Shown here one piece after another: positions 1 to 8,978 of a stretch of DNA of 63,700 bases; within the stretch, counting starts at the first letter, position 1, and every line of letters starts with the position of its first letter. The stretch is from Actinomycetota bacterium (GTDB lineage: Bacteria; Actinomycetota; Actinomycetes; Streptosporangiales; Streptosporangiaceae). The notes under the pieces are model-generated. The model saw nothing but the letters and a program-made list of their open reading frames with translations, was not told the DNA's origin and searched no databases. The position numbers and the translations under genes are program-made. The DNA is taken from contig DAHVAN010000460.1 of assembly GCA_027314595.1 (NCBI GenBank), positions 1 to 63,700 of the forward strand, in the 5' to 3' direction.

Positions 1-1092
1 GAAGTCCGGGTACAGGTAGAACGCGCCGCGGGGCGTCGGCACGTCGGCGCCGACAGCGGCGAACCTGGCCGCGACCGCGCGAGCGATGACGCCGTGCAGA
101 TGACGGGAACGGGCGACGCGCTCGACGATCTCGGGTGGTTCGCTGAAGGCCAGCGCGGCCGCCTGCTGCACCGGGGCCGCGGGGGACGACCAGATCTCGC
201 TGCCAATGGCGAGCAACCGCTCTCGCAGCGCCGCTATGGCCGGGGAGCTTCCGGGGAGCCGGGCGACGCCGAGCCGCCAGCCGCCAAGCGCCAGGTTCTT
301 GGACAGGCCCGAAGTGATGATGGTCCGCTCCGGCGCCACATCGGCCGGGCTGCGGAAACCCGCCGGCGCGTCGTGTGTGAGGTCGCGGTAGATCTCGTCG
401 GAGATGATCAGCAGGTCGTGCCTGCGCGCCACCGAGCACAGCTCGCGCACCGTGTCCGGGGCCGCGAGCGTGCCCGTCGGGTTGTCGGGCATGGTGACGA
501 TCACGGCGCCGATCCGGCGCCCCTCGCGCCGGGCCGAGGTCACCGCGGCGGCGAGCCGTTCCGGGTCGGGCATGCCGCCCTCGCCGGGGACGATCGGCAC
601 GTACACGGGCCGGATGCCGGCCAGCGCCGCCTGTGCCGCGTAGCTGACCCAGCTCGGCCGCGGGATCGCCACGTCGCCGGCCTGCATGCCGAGCAGCAGT
701 CCGTACAGCAGCGCCTTGCTGCCGGGGCCGCAGACGACGTCGCCGGGCGCGGTCGGCAGCCCGCGCCGCGACCAGTACCCGGCGGCGGCGGCCCGCAGCC
801 GCGTCATGCCGGCCACCGGCCCGTACCCGTTGTGGTGGCTGGCCGCGGCGAGCGCGTCCCGCAGCACCTGGGCGACCGGCACCCCTGCCTCGCCGAACGC
901 CAGTGGCAGCACCCGTTCGCCGCGCCGCCGCCGCTCGTCAAGTGCCTCGTTGGCGGCAAGCGTCGCGGATACGCCGACCTGCCCCCGCGTCCGGCCGGCC
1001 TTGTCCGCCGCGGGCGCGTCGCGGGCCGTTGGAATTGCTGTCGTGTCTTGTTGGGCTATGCGCAGGACTGGAAGCGGCGCGGTGATGGTCAT
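1..1092 (-). CDS. PLP-dependent aminotransferase, class I/II (C-terminus outside window)
   Basis: Reading the minus strand from an ATG at 1092 gives an open frame of 364 codons running off the left edge. It shows fold-type I aminotransferase landmarks: PDNPTGT at residues 202-208, an SDEIYRD segment near residue 230, and the Schiff-base lysine K265 in SGLSKNLALGGWRLG. A full protein of this family is about 390-430 residues, so only the end is missing. It diverges from the LysR gene at 1203, the usual arrangement of a LysR regulator and its target. The nearby dapE-like gene makes a role as succinyl-DAP aminotransferase (DapC) conceivable, but the sequence does not distinguish that from other class I enzymes. 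Confidence 0.88.
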   Translation of the reverse strand, partial: MTITAPLPVLRIAQQDTTAIPTARDAPAADKAGRTRGQVGVSATLAANEALDERRRRGERVLPLAFGEAGVPVAQVLRDALAAASHHNGYGPVAGMTRLRAAAAGYWSRRGLPTAPGDVVCGPGSKALLYGLLLGMQAGDVAIPRPSWVSYAAQAALAGIRPVYVPIVPGEGGMPDPERLAAAVTSARREGRRIGAVIVTMPDNPTGTLAAPDTVRELCSVARRHDLLIISDEIYRDLTHDAPAGFRSPADVAPERTIITSGLSKNLALGGWRLGVARLPGSSPAIAALRERLLAIGSEIWSSPAAPVQQAAALAFSEPPEIVERVARSRHLHGVIARAVAARFAAVGADVPTPRGAFYLYPDF

Positions 1093-1179
1093 GGGGTCGG
1101 GCACTCCCAGCTGCGGGAACGGGGGTTCACGTGGATCACGGATAACAATTGCCCGCATTGAGCGTTAGTACAAGCGCCG

Positions 1180-1200
1180 ATCCCTTGGGGAGAGGTTAAG
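1180..1200 (+). promoter_or_regulatory. Ribosome binding site deciding the LysR start
   Basis: A purine-rich GGGGAGAGG lies at 1187-1195. It is 7 bases before a TTG at 1203 and 13 bases before an ATG at 1209, so spacing favours TTG although ATG gives the more usual MLDIRRLR start of the family. Confidence 0.5.
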
Positions 1201-1202
1201 AT

Positions 1203-2237
1203 TTGTTAATGCTAGACATCCGGCGGCTGCGCATGCTGCACGAGTTCGCGACGCGGGGCAGCATCGCGCGGACCGCGGACGCGCTCGGCTACACGCCGTC
1301 GGCGGTGTCGCAGCAGCTCGCGGTCCTGGAGCGCGAGGCGGGCACGCCGCTGCTCGACCGCACCGCCCGCAGCGCCGGGCTCACCGACGCGGGGCGCCGG
1401 CTGGCGGCGCACGCGGAGCGGATCCTGGCGATGGTCGAGGAGGCCGAGGCGGACCTGTCCGCGCACGCGGCCCAGCCGTCCGGCCGGGTGGTGGTGACCG
1501 CCTTCCCGTCGGCCGCGGTCGCGTTCGCGCCCGCGCTCGCCAGGTCGCTGCGGGCGCACCCGCAGCTGTCGCTGCTGCTGCGCCAGTCCTCGCCCGCCGA
1601 GGGGCTGCTGCTTGTCCGCACCGGCGAGGTGGAGGTCGCGATCGTCGACGACTGGACAGGGCGGCTGGCGGCCAACATGGACGCGGCAGCGGGCACGGAT
1701 CACGGCCAGGGCGTGCTGAGCTACTACCACCTGGTCCGCGACCCGCTGGTGCTCGTGATGGCGCGCGGGCACCGCGCCGCCGACCCGGACCGCCCGGTCG
1801 ACCTGCGGGCGCTGCGCAACGAGCCGTGGCTGGCCGCGCCGTCCAGCGAGCCGTCACGGCAGGCGGCGGACAGGCTGCTGGCCGCGGTCGGGCTGACACC
1901 GCCGGTGCCGTCGGAGTTCGAAGGGCTCGGCACGGTCGCGAACCTGGTCGCGCGGGGGCTCGGCATCGCCATCATGCCCAGGCTCGCGGTCGGCGCCTAC
2001 GAACGCCGGGTCGTCATCAGGGAACTTCCGGCCGGCCTGGACCTGGCCAGGGACGTCTTCGCGGTCGCGCGCACCGCGAGCATGCTCAGGCCTTCGGTCG
2101 CGGTGATCCTCAGCTCGCTGCGCGGCGCGGCGCGGTCGATGTCACAGCGCGCCGCCGCCGTCGAGGTCCCTGAGACGCAGGAGGCGCCCGGGGCGCCCGG
2201 GGCGCTCGGGGGGCCAGGCTCCGCGGACGGCCTGTAG
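1203..2237 (+). CDS. LysR-family transcriptional regulator
   Basis: The 344-residue protein begins with a winged helix-turn-helix of LysR type (about residues 3-62: MLHEFATRGSIARTADALGY, then TPSAVSQQLAVLEREAGTPL), followed by a periplasmic-binding-like effector domain (about 90-300) with the HPQLSLLLRQ and VARGLGIAIMPRLAV stretches typical of the family. The C-terminus is a short Gly/Ala/Pro tail. It is transcribed divergently from the aminotransferase at 1-1092 across about 110 bases, so that gene is the likely target, together with its own promoter. The effector is unknown. The dapE-like gene starts 10 bases after its stop and may be cotranscribed. Confidence 0.92.
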   Translation: MLMLDIRRLRMLHEFATRGSIARTADALGYTPSAVSQQLAVLEREAGTPLLDRTARSAGLTDAGRRLAAHAERILAMVEEAEADLSAHAAQPSGRVVVTAFPSAAVAFAPALARSLRAHPQLSLLLRQSSPAEGLLLVRTGEVEVAIVDDWTGRLAANMDAAAGTDHGQGVLSYYHLVRDPLVLVMARGHRAADPDRPVDLRALRNEPWLAAPSSEPSRQAADRLLAAVGLTPPVPSEFEGLGTVANLVARGLGIAIMPRLAVGAYERRVVIRELPAGLDLARDVFAVARTASMLRPSVAVILSSLRGAARSMSQRAAAVEVPETQEAPGAPGALGGPGSADGL

Positions 2238-2246
2238 GTTGGGCTC

Positions 2247-3317
2247 GTGGATCACGAACTGGACCTGGACGCCGACGGCGCGGCGCTGACCGCGGCGCTG
2301 ACCGACATCGCCTCGGTGAGCGGGGCGGAAAAGCCCCTGGCCGACGCGATCGAGCGGGCGCTGTCCGCGCGCCCGCACCTGACCGTGCAGCGCACGGGCA
2401 ACACGGTGCTGGCCCGCACGGAGCTGGGGCGCAAGGAAAGGGTGGTGCTGGCTGGGCACATCGACACCGTGCCGCATGCGGGCAACTTTCCGTCCTCCTT
2501 TGATTCCGAACGGTCCCTGCTTTCCGGCTGCGGCACCACTGACATGAAGTCGGGGGTGGCCGTGCAGCTGCGTCTCGCCGCGGGCCTGGCCGCTCCGTCG
2601 CGCGACGTGACCTACGTGTTCTACGACTGCGAGGAAGTCGAGGCCGAGCGCAACGGCCTTGGCGCGCTCAGCCGGTCGGCGCCGGCGCTGCTCGCGGGGG
2701 ACTTCGCGGTGCTGCTCGAGCCGACCGGCGGAGTCGTCGAAGGCGGCTGCCAGGGCACGCTGCGGGCGGCGATCACCGCGGCCGGCGCGCGGGCGCACAC
2801 CGCCCGGTCCTGGATGGGGCGCAACGCGATTCACGAGGCCGGCGCGATTGTGGACGTGCTGCGGTCATGGCAGCCGCGCACGCCCGTGGTCGATGGCCTC
2901 CAGTACCACGAGGGGCTGAACGCCGTGGCCATCGAGGGAGGCGTAGCGGGCAACGTGGTCCCCGACTCGTGCGTGGTGACGGTGAACTACCGGTTCGCCC
3001 CGGACCGCGGCGCCGCGGAAGCGGAATCCTGCATCCGGTCGCTGTTCGCGTCGTGGGAGGTGTCGGTGCTCGACGTGGCGCCGGGCGCGCGGCCGGGGCT
3101 GACCACGCCCGCCGCCGCCGCGTTCGTCGCCTCGGTCGGCGGCGAGCCTCGTGCCAAGCTCGGCTGGACCGACGTCGCGCGGTTCGCCGAACTCGGCATC
3201 CCCGCGGTCAACTACGGCCCGGGCATACCGGAGATCGCCCACACGCCGGGTGAGTACGTCGAGGTGGCGGCGATCGCCGAATGCGAGTCACGGCTGTGCG
3301 GCTGGCTGTCCGCCTGA
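2247..3317 (+). CDS. dapE: Succinyl-diaminopimelate desuccinylase (M20 metallopeptidase family)
   Basis: A 356-residue M20 family protein starting at GTG 2247. The di-zinc ligand set is visible: H71 and D73 in AGHIDTVP, D99 in GTTDMKSG, E129/E130 in YDCEEVEAE, and H332 in the C-terminal AHTPGEYVE. The lid/dimerisation domain lies between about 175 and 285. AGHIDTVP followed by GCGTTDMKSGV is characteristic of actinobacterial DapE, which releases succinate from N-succinyl-LL-DAP in lysine and peptidoglycan DAP synthesis. Other M20 deacylases cannot be fully excluded. It ends in a convergent arrangement with the protease gene at 3367, with a hairpin between them. Confidence 0.85.
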   Translation: MDHELDLDADGAALTAALTDIASVSGAEKPLADAIERALSARPHLTVQRTGNTVLARTELGRKERVVLAGHIDTVPHAGNFPSSFDSERSLLSGCGTTDMKSGVAVQLRLAAGLAAPSRDVTYVFYDCEEVEAERNGLGALSRSAPALLAGDFAVLLEPTGGVVEGGCQGTLRAAITAAGARAHTARSWMGRNAIHEAGAIVDVLRSWQPRTPVVDGLQYHEGLNAVAIEGGVAGNVVPDSCVVTVNYRFAPDRGAAEAESCIRSLFASWEVSVLDVAPGARPGLTTPAAAAFVASVGGEPRAKLGWTDVARFAELGIPAVNYGPGIPEIAHTPGEYVEVAAIAECESRLCGWLSA

Positions 3318-3324
3318 GCTGGCT

Positions 3325-3361
3325 GTCCGCTCGTCCGCCGGGCCGTCCGCCCGGAGCGGAC
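3325..3361. terminator. Nested hairpin between convergent genes
   Basis: Outer arms GTCCGCTC (3325-3332) and GAGCGGAC (3354-3361) enclose inner arms CCGGGC (3338-3343) and GCCCGG (3349-3354). It fills the gap between the stops of dapE and the protease gene, so it probably terminates both; there is no T-run, which is common in high-GC actinomycetes. Confidence 0.6.
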
Positions 3362-3366
3362 CAGGC

Positions 3367-5010
3367 CTACCTGGCCATCTCGGTGAGCGTGACCGTGGTG
3401 GTGTGCCTGATCCCGTTGGCGTCGACGTAGCCGATGCTCAGCTGATCGCCCGGGTGGTCGCCCGCCAGCACCTTGGTCAGCGCGCCGGACGAGGCGACCG
3501 GCTGGCCGTTGACCGACGTGATGGCGTCGCCTGCGGCCAGGCCGGCCGACGCCGCCGGAGTGCCCGGGATCACCTCGCAGACAAGCGCCCCCGAGCTGAC
3601 CGGTGAGCTGACGCCGAACCCGCCCGGGCAGCCGCTGCTCGGGTCGCCGACATCGATGCCGATGAAGCCGCCAAGGCCGATGTGCACGGTCGCGCTCGCG
3701 TGCCCGGCCGCTATCTGGTCGGCGATCGAGATGGCGTGGTTGATCGGGATGGCGAAGCCGATGGTGGCGAGCTGCTGATAGTTCGAGACGATGCCGCCCG
3801 CGGTGTTCGCCGCGGTGTCCATGCCGATGACATTGCCGGCCGAGTTGACGAGCGGCCCGCCGGAGTCACCTTCCTGGATCGGCGCGTTCGTTTCGAGCAT
3901 GCCGTGCAGGGTCTCATAGGTGTTCGCGCCGTTGTCGCTGGCCTGGATCGTGCGGTTGAGCCCGTTGATGACTCCCTGCGCGGTCGACGGCAGGCCGCCG
4001 CGGCCGCCGGCGTTGCCGAGGGCGAGCACGGCCTGGCCGACCTTGACCTGGCTGGAGTTACCGAGGCTGACCGTCTTCAGGCCGGAGGTGCCCTGCAGCT
4101 GCAGCAGTGCCACGTCGTCGGTGGAGTCGTAGCCCACGACGTGGGCCGTGTAGGTCTTGCCGGTCACCACCAGCGTCGCCGTGACGCTTGTCGCCTGGTC
4201 GATGACGTGGTTGTTGGTCAGCACCAGCCCGCTCGGCGAGATGATCATGCCGGTGCCCTCGGCGATGTTGCCGGTGTACCCGAGCTGCGCATCGACGTCC
4301 ACCAGGCCTGGGTCCACCCTGGTGGCCAGCGCCTGCGCGTTCAGCGAGCCCGAGCCGCTGCTGGTGCCGCCTGTGCCGTTCTGCCCGCCGGACGGCGCCG
4401 TGCCGAACCCGTTGCCCTGGTTCCCGCCATTGAAGGGGTTCTGCCCGATGCCGCTGCCCGGGTTCGGGCTGGCGGGCGCCGACGACGCGGCGGGGGCGCT
4501 GCCCGCGGTGTGGTTGAGCGCGATGGCCGCGCCGGCCCCGACGCCCGCGGCGAGCGCGGCGACCGCCACGTAGGCGAGGAACCTGCCGAACCGGGAGCCC
4601 TGCGGCGGCGGCGGCGTGCCGTAGCCGCCCCACTGGTCGCCGGGACCGCCGGTCCAGGCGCCGTACCCGCCCTGCCCTGGCGCCCCTGGCGCCCCGGCAC
4701 CGTACCCTGGCTGGCCGTACCCTGGCTGGCCGAACCCTGTCTGGCCGAACACTGTATGGCCGAACCAGGGCTGCTGATACGCGGGCTGCTGATACGCGGG
4801 CTGGTAACCGGGCTGCTGGTGGCCGGGCTGCTGGTAACCGGCTGCCGGATCCTGGCCGGATCCCGGCCCGAAGGCGATGGTGTCGCCAGAGCCCGGGGCG
4901 CCGTCGCTGTCCGACGCGCCGCCGGCGCCGGACGACGATGCCCACGGGCTGACGTACTCCGGTGGCTGCCAGCCGCTTTGCCGCTCGCTGCCGCTGTCGT
5001 TGTCTCGCAT
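3367..5010 (-). CDS. Membrane-anchored HtrA-like serine protease with PDZ domain
   Basis: The 547-residue protein has a cytoplasmic N-terminus rich in Gly, Gln, Pro and Tyr (about 1-140, with YQQP/GYGQP repeats), one membrane segment (about 147-168, AYVAVAALAAGVGAGAAIAL), a Ser/Gly/Asn-rich linker, a trypsin-like domain (about 235-425) and a C-terminal PDZ domain (about 440-540). The triad is complete: H268 in TNNHVID, D299 in DDVALLQL, S383 in GDSGGPL. The start ATG at 5010 is preceded by AAGGCGAG at good spacing. This is the HtrA/DegP-like layout of actinobacteria, expected to degrade or chaperone misfolded exported proteins outside the membrane. A paralogue lies directly upstream at 5236-6444. 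Confidence 0.93.
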   Translation of the reverse strand: MRDNDSGSERQSGWQPPEYVSPWASSSGAGGASDSDGAPGSGDTIAFGPGSGQDPAAGYQQPGHQQPGYQPAYQQPAYQQPWFGHTVFGQTGFGQPGYGQPGYGAGAPGAPGQGGYGAWTGGPGDQWGGYGTPPPPQGSRFGRFLAYVAVAALAAGVGAGAAIALNHTAGSAPAASSAPASPNPGSGIGQNPFNGGNQGNGFGTAPSGGQNGTGGTSSGSGSLNAQALATRVDPGLVDVDAQLGYTGNIAEGTGMIISPSGLVLTNNHVIDQATSVTATLVVTGKTYTAHVVGYDSTDDVALLQLQGTSGLKTVSLGNSSQVKVGQAVLALGNAGGRGGLPSTAQGVINGLNRTIQASDNGANTYETLHGMLETNAPIQEGDSGGPLVNSAGNVIGMDTAANTAGGIVSNYQQLATIGFAIPINHAISIADQIAAGHASATVHIGLGGFIGIDVGDPSSGCPGGFGVSSPVSSGALVCEVIPGTPAASAGLAAGDAITSVNGQPVASSGALTKVLAGDHPGDQLSIGYVDANGIRHTTTVTLTEMAR

Positions 5011-5235
5011 CTATCTCGCCTTCGCCATAAACAGCGTACGTCGTCTACTCGTCCCAGGCCGGCGCCAGCCGATGCCGTGCCCTTCTAGTAAGCGTCCCGA
5101 ACCTGGACGCGAGCTGAAGGTCTGCTCCGGATTGGTACGACATGCCCAGCTCCGCCGCGCGACAGGTTCAACTCCCCGCTGCCGCTGGATATTGCCTGCC
5201 TGCCCTGTTGCGGGCGCTTTACGCCTGTCTGCGCC

Positions 5236-6444
5236 TCACGCGGCCGGCGCCGCGTCGATCAGGACCATCGATGTCCGCCTGGCCCCCGAGGTGGCGACCC
5301 AGCTGACCGGTATCAGCGTCCCCGGGCGGCAGGCGCTCACGATGGCGGTCAGGACGTCCGGCGATGCCACCCGGTGCCCCGCCGCCGCGGTGATCACGTC
5401 CCCGGCCGTGATCCCCGCCGCCGCGGCGCCCGTCCCGCACAGCACGCCGTCGACCAGGGCTCCTGAACGCGCGGGGGCGACTGCCGCGGGGACGCCCGCG
5501 GCCGCCTCGGTGTCGAGGCAGCCGGGCGGCTGCACCTGGGCGCCGCCCAGCCGGAGGCCGCGTTCTCCCTGTGCCTGCAGCCGCGGATCCGGGCTCGTGG
5601 TCGAGGGGACGACGACGCCGAGGAAACCGCCCACGCCCAGGGTGATCCCAGGGGCGGCACGGCCCGCGGCGATCTGCCGCGCGACGGCCATCGCGGCGTC
5701 GATGGGGATCGCGTAGCCGGCCGTCGGGCTGCCCGCTCCGGCCGCGGTATCCACGCCGATCACTGCCCCGGCCGCGTCGGCGAGCGGGCCGCCGGAGTCT
5801 CCCGGCTCGATCTGCGCGCTGGTCTGCAGCATGCCGTGCAGTGTCTCGGTGAACCCTGATGCGCCGTCGTTCGCCTGGATTGTCCGGTTCATGCTGTTGA
5901 TGATGCCGGGCGCGATCGTCGGCGGACCGTCCTGGCCCGCCTGGTTCCCGATCGCCAGCACCGGGGTGCCGAGGGTCACGGCGGCGGAGTCCCCGATCGG
6001 GGCGGCGGTGAGCCCGGTCGCCCCCTGCAACTGCAGAACCGCGATATCCGCCCCGACATCGACGCCGACGATCCTGGCGGGATAGCTCTTGCCCGTCGAG
6101 GTGACGGTGGCCACGACCGAGGTAGCGTCCCTGACCACGTGGTTGTTCGTGAGTACCAGCGCGGGGCGGCCGTCGATGACGAACCCCGTGCCCGAGGCCG
6201 TCTCGTCGTCGTACCGCAGCGTCGAGGTGACGTCGATGATACTGGGCTGGAGCCGGTCGTAGACGGCCTGCGCGTTGAGCGACTGGGCGCCCGAGCGCCC
6301 GGTAACGCCGGAGGGGGCGTCCGTCGAGAACGCGCCGAACGCGCGCAGCAGCAGCATCCCGCCCGCCCCGAGCGCGACGCCGAGCAGCACGATCAGCAGC
6401 GGAATGACCGCCCGGCCGCGCGGGCCCGGCACGTGCGACGTCAT
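5236..6444 (-). CDS. Second membrane-anchored trypsin/PDZ serine protease
   Basis: A 402-residue paralogue of the protease at 3367-5010. It lacks the long low-complexity N-terminus: a membrane segment starts almost at once (about 13-36, VIPLLIVLLGVALGAGGMLL), followed by the trypsin-like domain with H102 (TNNHVVRD), D133 (ADIAVLQL) and S217 (GDSGGPL), and a PDZ-like C-terminal region (about 300-395). An insertion of about 30 residues around 265-295 separates the two. It follows the 209-residue anchored protein by 65 bases and belongs to the minus-strand block that begins with the two-component system at 9663, so envelope-stress control by that system is a reasonable inference. Confidence 0.9.
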   Translation of the reverse strand: MTSHVPGPRGRAVIPLLIVLLGVALGAGGMLLLRAFGAFSTDAPSGVTGRSGAQSLNAQAVYDRLQPSIIDVTSTLRYDDETASGTGFVIDGRPALVLTNNHVVRDATSVVATVTSTGKSYPARIVGVDVGADIAVLQLQGATGLTAAPIGDSAAVTLGTPVLAIGNQAGQDGPPTIAPGIINSMNRTIQANDGASGFTETLHGMLQTSAQIEPGDSGGPLADAAGAVIGVDTAAGAGSPTAGYAIPIDAAMAVARQIAAGRAAPGITLGVGGFLGVVVPSTTSPDPRLQAQGERGLRLGGAQVQPPGCLDTEAAAGVPAAVAPARSGALVDGVLCGTGAAAAGITAGDVITAAAGHRVASPDVLTAIVSACRPGTLIPVSWVATSGARRTSMVLIDAAPAA

Positions 6445-6509
6445 TCGCGTAATTTTCCCGCCGCGCGATCACGTCACTCCTGGCACTCCTGGTAGCGACG
6501 GGCGATGCC

Positions 6510-7139
6510 TCAGGCCGGCAGGTAGGGGAGCGGGGCGGTGTCCCCCGTGCTCTGCTCGGCGGAACGCCAGATGGCGTAGATCGCCGTCCGCTGCGCGTCC
6601 ATGGTCCGCAGCGCCGCCCGCAGCTTCGCCTCCGCCCTGGCGAGCGTGCCCGGGGTGGTGGCCTGAAGCGCCGCGAGCATGTCCTGCTGGGCGTTCGTCG
6701 CGTCCCGGGACGCCCAGGTGATGACATCGGTGTCGGCCTGGTCGAGCGGGAACTGTGCCAGCGATTCCGTCACCTGATAGCCGGTGAAGTCCGACAGGGG
6801 CTGGTTATTGACCGGCGCGCAGTTCTGCGCGTTGTAGGCGATGACGCCGACGGCGGCCGATAGCTCGGCCTTGTCGCCGGCCATGACCTTGTCCAGCGCC
6901 GTGATGGAGTCCCGCGCCCCGCCCGCGCATGACTCGATGCCCGCGTTCACGTCGCCGAAATACGTGGTCAGATCGCTGGCCCGCTGCGCCTGGGACGGCT
7001 TGTGCGACAGCGACACGAGCAGGACGCCCGCGGCGAGCACGACGAGAGCGGCGAAGACCCACAGCGGGGTGCGCCGCGTCGCCCATCCGGTGTGCCGAAG
7101 CGGCACGAAGGGCGGTTCGGTTTTCGTGGGAAGTTCCAC
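6510..7139 (-). CDS. Membrane-anchored protein of unknown function
   Basis: I do not recognise this 209-residue protein. It has a short cytoplasmic N-terminus, one membrane segment (about 27-45, PLWVFAALVVLAAGVLLVSL) and an extracytoplasmic, mostly helical domain with two cysteines (about residues 72 and 112) that could pair. It starts at GTG 7139, 61 bases after the stop of the TlpA-like gene, and is followed by the second PDZ protease. Position between a thioredoxin-like protein and a protease suggests a job in exported-protein quality control, but nothing in the sequence itself proves this. Confidence 0.75.
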   Translation of the reverse strand: MELPTKTEPPFVPLRHTGWATRRTPLWVFAALVVLAAGVLLVSLSHKPSQAQRASDLTTYFGDVNAGIESCAGGARDSITALDKVMAGDKAELSAAVGVIAYNAQNCAPVNNQPLSDFTGYQVTESLAQFPLDQADTDVITWASRDATNAQQDMLAALQATTPGTLARAEAKLRAALRTMDAQRTAIYAIWRSAEQSTGDTAPLPYLPA

Positions 7140-7200
7140 CGGGTGCTGCCTCGATCCTTAGCTCGCTGTTTCATGGGGTGCGGGGGCGTGTCCCCGGAAG

Positions 7201-7749
7201 TCACGAGGCGGAGGCGTCCATGAGGCGGACACCCGCGGCGAGGCCGGCCTGCGTCACCGCGCCGAAGATGCGGTCGACGATGCGATGCCGCGCGTTGAGG
7301 AAGAACGTCTGCGGGAGCCCGGCGACGCCGTACTTGCCCGCCACGGCCGCGTCCGGGTCCGCGCCGATCGGGTAGCTGACGCCGTTGGCGCGCGCGAACT
7401 TCAGGGCGCTCGCGGTGTTGTCGTTCACGTCGAGCCCGACCAGGAGCACGTGCCCGTGCTGCCCGGCGTACCAGCGCGCGAGCAGGGGCGTCTCACGCTG
7501 GCAGGGCGCGCACCAGGACGCCCAGAAGTTCACTATGAGCGGCTTGCCCTTGTACTGGCTCAGCGCGACCTGCCGGCCGGGAGCGCCGATGGCGGCCACC
7601 GTGAAGCCGGGCGCGACCGGGCCGGCGGCCGGGGAACCCCCGGCGCCCCGGGAGCCAGTCAGGCTGACCGCCACGATCGCGGCCGCGAACACCCCGCCGA
7701 CGGCGGTGCCGATCTTGTGCTGCCGCACCAGCCCTAGTGCGCTCATCAC
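7201..7749 (-). CDS. TlpA/ResA-type membrane-anchored thioredoxin
   Basis: A 182-residue protein with an N-terminal membrane anchor (about 13-32) and an AhpC/TSA-thioredoxin fold carrying the redox motif WCAPC (C80 and C83) after IVNFWAS, plus a cis-proline region in GVAGLPQTFFL. Such proteins reduce disulfides on the outer face of the membrane, for example in cytochrome c maturation (CcmG/ResA) or envelope protein repair. The start GTG at 7749 overlaps the stop of the histidine kinase gene (GTGATGA; ATG at 7746 is an alternative), indicating translational coupling. No cytochrome c maturation genes are nearby, so a repair role beside the PDZ proteases is more likely. Confidence 0.9.
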   Translation of the reverse strand: MMSALGLVRQHKIGTAVGGVFAAAIVAVSLTGSRGAGGSPAAGPVAPGFTVAAIGAPGRQVALSQYKGKPLIVNFWASWCAPCQRETPLLARWYAGQHGHVLLVGLDVNDNTASALKFARANGVSYPIGADPDAAVAGKYGVAGLPQTFFLNARHRIVDRIFGAVTQAGLAAGVRLMDASAS

Positions 7750-8978
7750 CCGGCACTCCCTTGCTGCTCCTGCCTGCCGCCGGCGGCCGCGGCCGGGATG
7801 TCGTCGTCCGGCGCATGGCCGGCGGTCCCTGGCGCCGCGGGCAGTTCCGGCCCGTCCGGGCCCTGCTCGGGCAGCGAGAGCTCGAACTCGCTGCCCTGGC
7901 CCGGGCTGCTGCGGACCAGCACGTCGACGCCGTGCGCGCGGGCCACCGCGCGCACCAGGGGGAGCCCCAGACCGGTACCCCGTGAGCTGGCGTCCTCGCC
8001 GGTGCGGAACCGGTCGAAGATGAGTTCAAGCTCGTCCGCGGCGATGCCGCTGCCGCCGTCGGCGACGACGACGCGCACCGGCATGCCAGGCCAGCCCCGG
8101 ATGACTGACAACTGTATGACATCACCGGGGCAGGTGTGCCGTACCGCGTTCTCGAGCAGCGCGTCGAGCGCCAGGCCGAGCCGCTCCCGGTCCGCGCGCG
8201 CGGCCACGCGGTCGAGCCTGCCGAGCTGCCAGCGCCGGTCGGCGGTCGGCTGCCAGCGCCTGACCAGGTCCGCCGTCAGCTGGTCCAGGGCCACCGCCTC
8301 GGCGTGCAGGAATGCGGGGTCCGCCGCGGCGGCGATGACGAGCAGCCGCTCAGAGATCCTGCGCAGCCGGTTGAGCTCGCCGATCACCACCTGGATGTCC
8401 TGGCCTTCCTGCTGCCCGGTGACGTCGGCCGCGAGCAGTTCGGCGTGCCCGAGCGCGATCGTGATCGGAGTCCGAAGCTGGTGCGCCGCGTCCTGCAGGA
8501 ACTGCCGCTGATCGGCGACGAGCCTGGCGTTCTGCTCACTGATCCGGTGATGCGACCGCTCCGCCGCCTGCTTGCGGTGGGCATGCCAGACCATGGCGAG
8601 GAACACCGCCGCCATCAGCGGCACCTCGGTCAGTTCCGCGGTCGGCTCGGAGCCGCGCCGCACGTCCAGGCCGATGCCTGAGGCGGTGGTGACCATGACC
8701 GCGCCGAGCACCCACAGGGTCGGCGCGGCGCGCCAGGCCCGGAACCCGTAGACAACGGTGAGGCTGATCCAGATGAAGTGGAACGGGACCGTCTCCCAGT
8801 CGGCGAACCAGTAGATGGCGACCAGGTTGAACGCGGAGAAGAGCGTCCAGCCGGCATCGAGGACCCGCGGGCTGTACGGCCAGCCGAGCCCGACCAGCCG
8901 CGCCGCCGCCCGGCGGGCGCCGGCCAGGAAGCGGGAACCGCCGCCCCGGTCACCTGGCGACGAGCTGATACCCCTCAC
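7746..8978 (-). CDS. Sensor histidine kinase
   Basis: The frame is open further upstream, but the part over the response regulator is not plausible, so I place the start at GTG 8978, inside the last codons of that gene (29-base overlap, 410 residues). The N-terminus holds about four membrane segments (roughly 20-125) with very short loops, suggesting a stimulus sensed in the membrane. Then follow the dimerisation domain with phospho-accepting H166 (AAHQLRTPI) and an ATP-binding domain with N box ALLENAVRHT, G1 VADGGSGIA and G2 GTGLGLPLV. It pairs with the regulator at 8950-9663; downstream genes suggest envelope or redox stress as the input. Confidence 0.9.
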   Translation of the reverse strand: MRGISSSPGDRGGGSRFLAGARRAAARLVGLGWPYSPRVLDAGWTLFSAFNLVAIYWFADWETVPFHFIWISLTVVYGFRAWRAAPTLWVLGAVMVTTASGIGLDVRRGSEPTAELTEVPLMAAVFLAMVWHAHRKQAAERSHHRISEQNARLVADQRQFLQDAAHQLRTPITIALGHAELLAADVTGQQEGQDIQVVIGELNRLRRISERLLVIAAAADPAFLHAEAVALDQLTADLVRRWQPTADRRWQLGRLDRVAARADRERLGLALDALLENAVRHTCPGDVIQLSVIRGWPGMPVRVVVADGGSGIAADELELIFDRFRTGEDASSRGTGLGLPLVRAVARAHGVDVLVRSSPGQGSEFELSLPEQGPDGPELPAAPGTAGHAPDDDIPAAAAGGRQEQQGSAG